Positions 43,900 to 45,881 of a stretch of 45,881 bases of DNA are shown here, piece by piece. Below the pieces are notes generated by a model. That model worked only from the letters and a program-made list of their open reading frames with translations, searched no databases and had not been told where the DNA came from. Source of the stretch: Elainella saxicola E1. GTDB lineage: Bacteria; Cyanobacteriota; Cyanobacteriia; Elainellales; Elainellaceae. Within the stretch, counting starts at the first letter, position 1. The number at the start of each line of letters is the position of its first letter. Both the position numbers and the translations under genes were made by a program. The stretch covers positions 118,176 through 164,056 of the forward strand of contig LUGL01000024.1 in NCBI GenBank assembly GCA_002796835.1, in the 5' to 3' direction.

Positions 43900-45030
43900 A
43901 TGCAAAACCCGATGAATCTCAGTTCTGAGCAGCGTGAAACTGTAAGCTTAGCTCCTTTAAGCCGAAACCCTTCGCCTCAGGACATGGATCAGGCGATTCG
44001 CGATGCGACTTTAGCCGTCGATAACCTTGGCTGGCTCAAGCCTGGTGATACCGTATTCATCAAACCGGTGATTAACTCAGGCAAGCCCTACCCAGCTACC
44101 ACCAGCCCTCTTGCGGTGAGAAGCATGATTCGTCTACTCAAGGAAAAAGGAGCAGGTCGGGTCGTGGTGGGCGACATGAGCGGGGTTGGGCATCTCGATC
44201 AGCGCCCAGAGGGTTGTAAAGGCAGTACCCGAAAACTAGCGAAGAGTGCTGGGCTGCTGCATGCCGTTCTAGAGGCTGGGGGCGAGTGGAACTTCTTCGA
44301 AGAAGCAGGCTGGGAGAGCTTCTATGAAGAACAACCCGTCACCGGTTCCCACTGGCAGAGGGGCATCATGCTCCCGAACGTGCTCCAGGAAGTGGATCAC
44401 ATTGTGTCAATGCCACGCTGTAGCCGCCATGCCCTGCTGGGGAATACCCTCGGAATAAAGTCTGTGGTTGGCTACATGCGCTACGACACTCGCCTGGAGT
44501 ACCATCATGCAGCCAAGAGCATCCAGGAAAAAACTGCCGAGGCCAACACTGTTCCTACCCTGCTGCAAAAGCAACGACTGGTTATCACAGCGGCAGACAA
44601 GATATTGGCAACTTTAGGCCCCGATCTCGGTCATATCATCACACCACAACAGGGGTTGGTCATCGCTTCCCGTTCAATGATCGCCCATGATTTGATATCC
44701 CTGGCCTGGTTGATCATGCATTGGCGGCAGGCACCGTGGCTCAACAAACAGGCTTTAACCGATCCTAGCAGCAACAAGTTTGTGACCAATATGGCGAACC
44801 GCGTCGTTACGGGTATTTTGGGTGGCTGGAAATGGGGATTCAGTGCCCAGACGATGGAAAATTCTCCTCTCCCTAACATCTGGCGCGATCGTACCTTGCG
44901 ACGGGCCTTTGAACTGATGGGAGGTATACCCGACATTCAGTTGCAGCCAACCCAGTCCGCTATTTCGCCACAGCTATTAGCCGAATTGGCCGAAATAGGG
45001 ACTTTACCCCTGGACACCAGAGCAGCATAA
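43900..45030 (+). CDS. DUF362 domain protein
   Basis: A 376-residue protein of the DUF362 family, recognised by GDTVFIKPVINSGKPYPATTSP, GRVVVGDMSG, DHIVSMPRCSRHALLGNTLGIKSVVGYM and the later helical part. No CxxCxxC iron-sulfur motifs are present, unlike some family members with ferredoxin modules. The function of the family is unknown. ATG 43900 is preferred because AAGG lies about ten bases upstream; the frame is open to 43828. It is divergent from the formylglycine-generating enzyme, with 231 bases between the starts, and may belong to the same functional module. Confidence 0.82.
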   Translation: MQNPMNLSSEQRETVSLAPLSRNPSPQDMDQAIRDATLAVDNLGWLKPGDTVFIKPVINSGKPYPATTSPLAVRSMIRLLKEKGAGRVVVGDMSGVGHLDQRPEGCKGSTRKLAKSAGLLHAVLEAGGEWNFFEEAGWESFYEEQPVTGSHWQRGIMLPNVLQEVDHIVSMPRCSRHALLGNTLGIKSVVGYMRYDTRLEYHHAAKSIQEKTAEANTVPTLLQKQRLVITAADKILATLGPDLGHIITPQQGLVIASRSMIAHDLISLAWLIMHWRQAPWLNKQALTDPSSNKFVTNMANRVVTGILGGWKWGFSAQTMENSPLPNIWRDRTLRRAFELMGGIPDIQLQPTQSAISPQLLAELAEIGTLPLDTRAA

Positions 45031-45042
45031 GCAGGTGCTTCA

Positions 45043-45085
45043 GATTGCCTAAATGGTTGTCACCAACTTAGTCAGGCAGTCTTTT
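45043..45085. terminator. Terminator hairpin after the DUF362 gene
   Basis: AGATTGCCT (45042-45050) pairs with AGGCAGTCT (45074-45082) with one wobble and is followed by TTT. A small inner GTTG/CAAC stem lies in the loop. It sits between the convergent DUF362 and membrane-protein genes and reads as a terminator for the DUF362 transcript. Confidence 0.65.
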
Positions 45086-45090
45086 GGGAA

Positions 45091-45573
45091 TCACAAAATA
45101 GGCTTCTGTCCACTCTTGGGACGGGGGACGATCGATCGATCCTCAATCTCCGGGTCTGGAAACATGGAGCGCTGCTCAATCCAGTAGCCAATCGTCCAGA
45201 CCGAAACGATAGTATCCACAATCACGACCGGAAAAAAGCCATGGGTGCTTTCATTGGCAAACCCGCGAGAGCCTAAATAGAGTAGAACCATCAAGAATTT
45301 TTCCGCAAATGAGTAAAATACGACCGGGTGTCGCCAGGATTGCTTGAACGCAGCAACGATCATCACCACGCCCATAAAGCCAACCATGACACCCCAATGT
45401 TGGTAGATGAGATAGTGTCCCTGATCGAAATAGTTCGATGCAAAGTTTTCGCTATAAGGGAGTCTCAAGATGTTGACAATTGCCCACTCAGGCGCGATCG
45501 CGAAGATAAAGACAGAAGCCGTAGCCAATCCCATCACGAAGAGCATCTTGGATAAGTGGCGGGTAAAAAACAT
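45091..45573 (-). CDS. Four-helix membrane protein, hypothetical
   Basis: A 160-residue integral membrane protein with about four hydrophobic segments (LFVMGLATASVFIFAIAP, WGVMVGFMGVVMIVAAF, FYSFAEKFLMVLLYLG, VVIVDTIVSVWTIGYW) and a charged, proline-rich C-terminal tail. It is not recognised as a named family. GAGGG about nine bases before ATG 45573 supports this start over the upstream in-frame start at 45606. It is on the same strand as, and about 55 bases downstream of, another membrane-protein gene, so the two probably form an operon. Confidence 0.72.
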   Translation of the reverse strand: MFFTRHLSKMLFVMGLATASVFIFAIAPEWAIVNILRLPYSENFASNYFDQGHYLIYQHWGVMVGFMGVVMIVAAFKQSWRHPVVFYSFAEKFLMVLLYLGSRGFANESTHGFFPVVIVDTIVSVWTIGYWIEQRSMFPDPEIEDRSIVPRPKSGQKPIL

Positions 45574-45627
45574 AATGGATAACCCTCTTAAGTCAACACA
45601 ATACAAGCATTTCGGAAGCCGCTTATT

Positions 45628-45881
45628 TCAATTTTCTGTGGGTTTCGCTTCAGGTTTATTCCAATAATGGGTGATCAAAATGTAGATGCTGATCAAAAGA
45701 ATCCATAAGGGAAAGAACAGAAAGACCCAACCTACACGATCGATCTGTCTGAGCCGGAAAATCATGATGGCGGCCAATAGATACCCCAAAAGGGCCATCC
45801 AGCGAGGAATAGCTTTAGTGCGAATAAACAGGCTGCTGGTGGAAATCATAAATACACCTGCCATTTTAATCGCGTAGACAT
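45628..45881 (-). CDS. Membrane protein, C-terminal part (cut by window edge)
   Basis: The frame is open to the right edge of the window. The visible 84 or so residues include VFMISTSSLFIRTKAIPRWMALLGY and two hydrophobic segments, and look like the C-terminal half of a multi-pass membrane protein; the N-terminus lies beyond the window. An internal ATG at 45864 has no ribosome binding site, so a 78-residue protein is less likely. No function is assigned. Confidence 0.68.
   Translation of the reverse strand, partial: VYAIKMAGVFMISTSSLFIRTKAIPRWMALLGYLLAAIMIFRLRQIDRVGWVFLFFPLWILLISIYILITHYWNKPEAKPTEN

Noticed and set aside
43900-45030. Ferredoxin-type iron-sulfur protein
   Set aside because: Some DUF362 proteins carry 4Fe-4S motifs, but no CxxCxxC pattern is present here.

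Overview
The window looks like chromosomal DNA of a cyanobacterium, probably a filamentous Leptolyngbya/Oscillatoriales-type organism. Three things support this. GCGATCGC (HIP1) octamers and CGATCG cores occur throughout. Several genes belong to families typical of cyanobacteria: DUF1574, STAND NTPases with WD40 propellers, multi-domain hybrid kinases, and Ser/Thr kinases with cyanobacterial HRDIAPDN motifs. The intergenic regions also carry many short tandem duplications and hairpin repeats. Species-level assignment is not possible from reading alone.

Layout. (1) 1-2860: an RsbW-like ATPase, a DUF1269 protein, a REC-histidine kinase, and a perfect six-copy 14-bp tandem repeat. (2) 3087-7846: pheT, then a convergent polysaccharide flippase and an FkbM-like methyltransferase with an altered motif. 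(3) 8157-18416: a signalling block. It holds a HEAT-repeat protein, a small ORF, a Crp/Fnr regulator, a GAF histidine kinase, a heme-oxygenase-like diiron oxidase (HDO) candidate, a Cache-HAMP hybrid kinase and a REC-PAS-GGDEF-EAL protein. (4) 18460-28686: a large DUF1574/SGNH-like membrane protein with a three-fold N-terminal repeat, a small membrane protein, an unusual PlsY-like/phosphotransferase fusion, a DUF1232 protein, a charged helical protein and a Ser/Thr kinase. (5) 29082-38803: an RTX protein, an operon-like pair (N-acyltransferase with cNMP-binding-like domain, then a second HDO protein), a 14-blade WD40 STAND NTPase, a lipoxygenase and an RTX fragment. (6) 38969-45881: a HAD phosphatase, an arylsulfatase with a formylglycine motif, an AraC regulator, the matching formylglycine-generating enzyme, a DUF362 protein and two membrane proteins, the last cut by the window edge.

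How the genes may work together. The sulfatase and FGE form a self-contained enzyme/maturase module. An AraC regulator lies between them, and a perfect 14-bp palindrome sits in the sulfatase/AraC promoter region. The 30-38 kb segment concentrates enzymes likely to handle fatty acyl chains (FeeM/LuxI-fold acyltransferase, HDO oxidase, lipoxygenase) around a STAND sensor; a joint lipid-signalling role is inference. The kinases and c-di-GMP protein at 10.5-18.4 kb are probably a sensory cluster whose inputs are unknown.

The strongest candidates for undescribed biology are the PlsY-like/RPH-like fusion (22074-25019) and the acyltransferase-HDO pair (30222-32123). No tRNA, rRNA, CRISPR array, transposase or phage gene was found.
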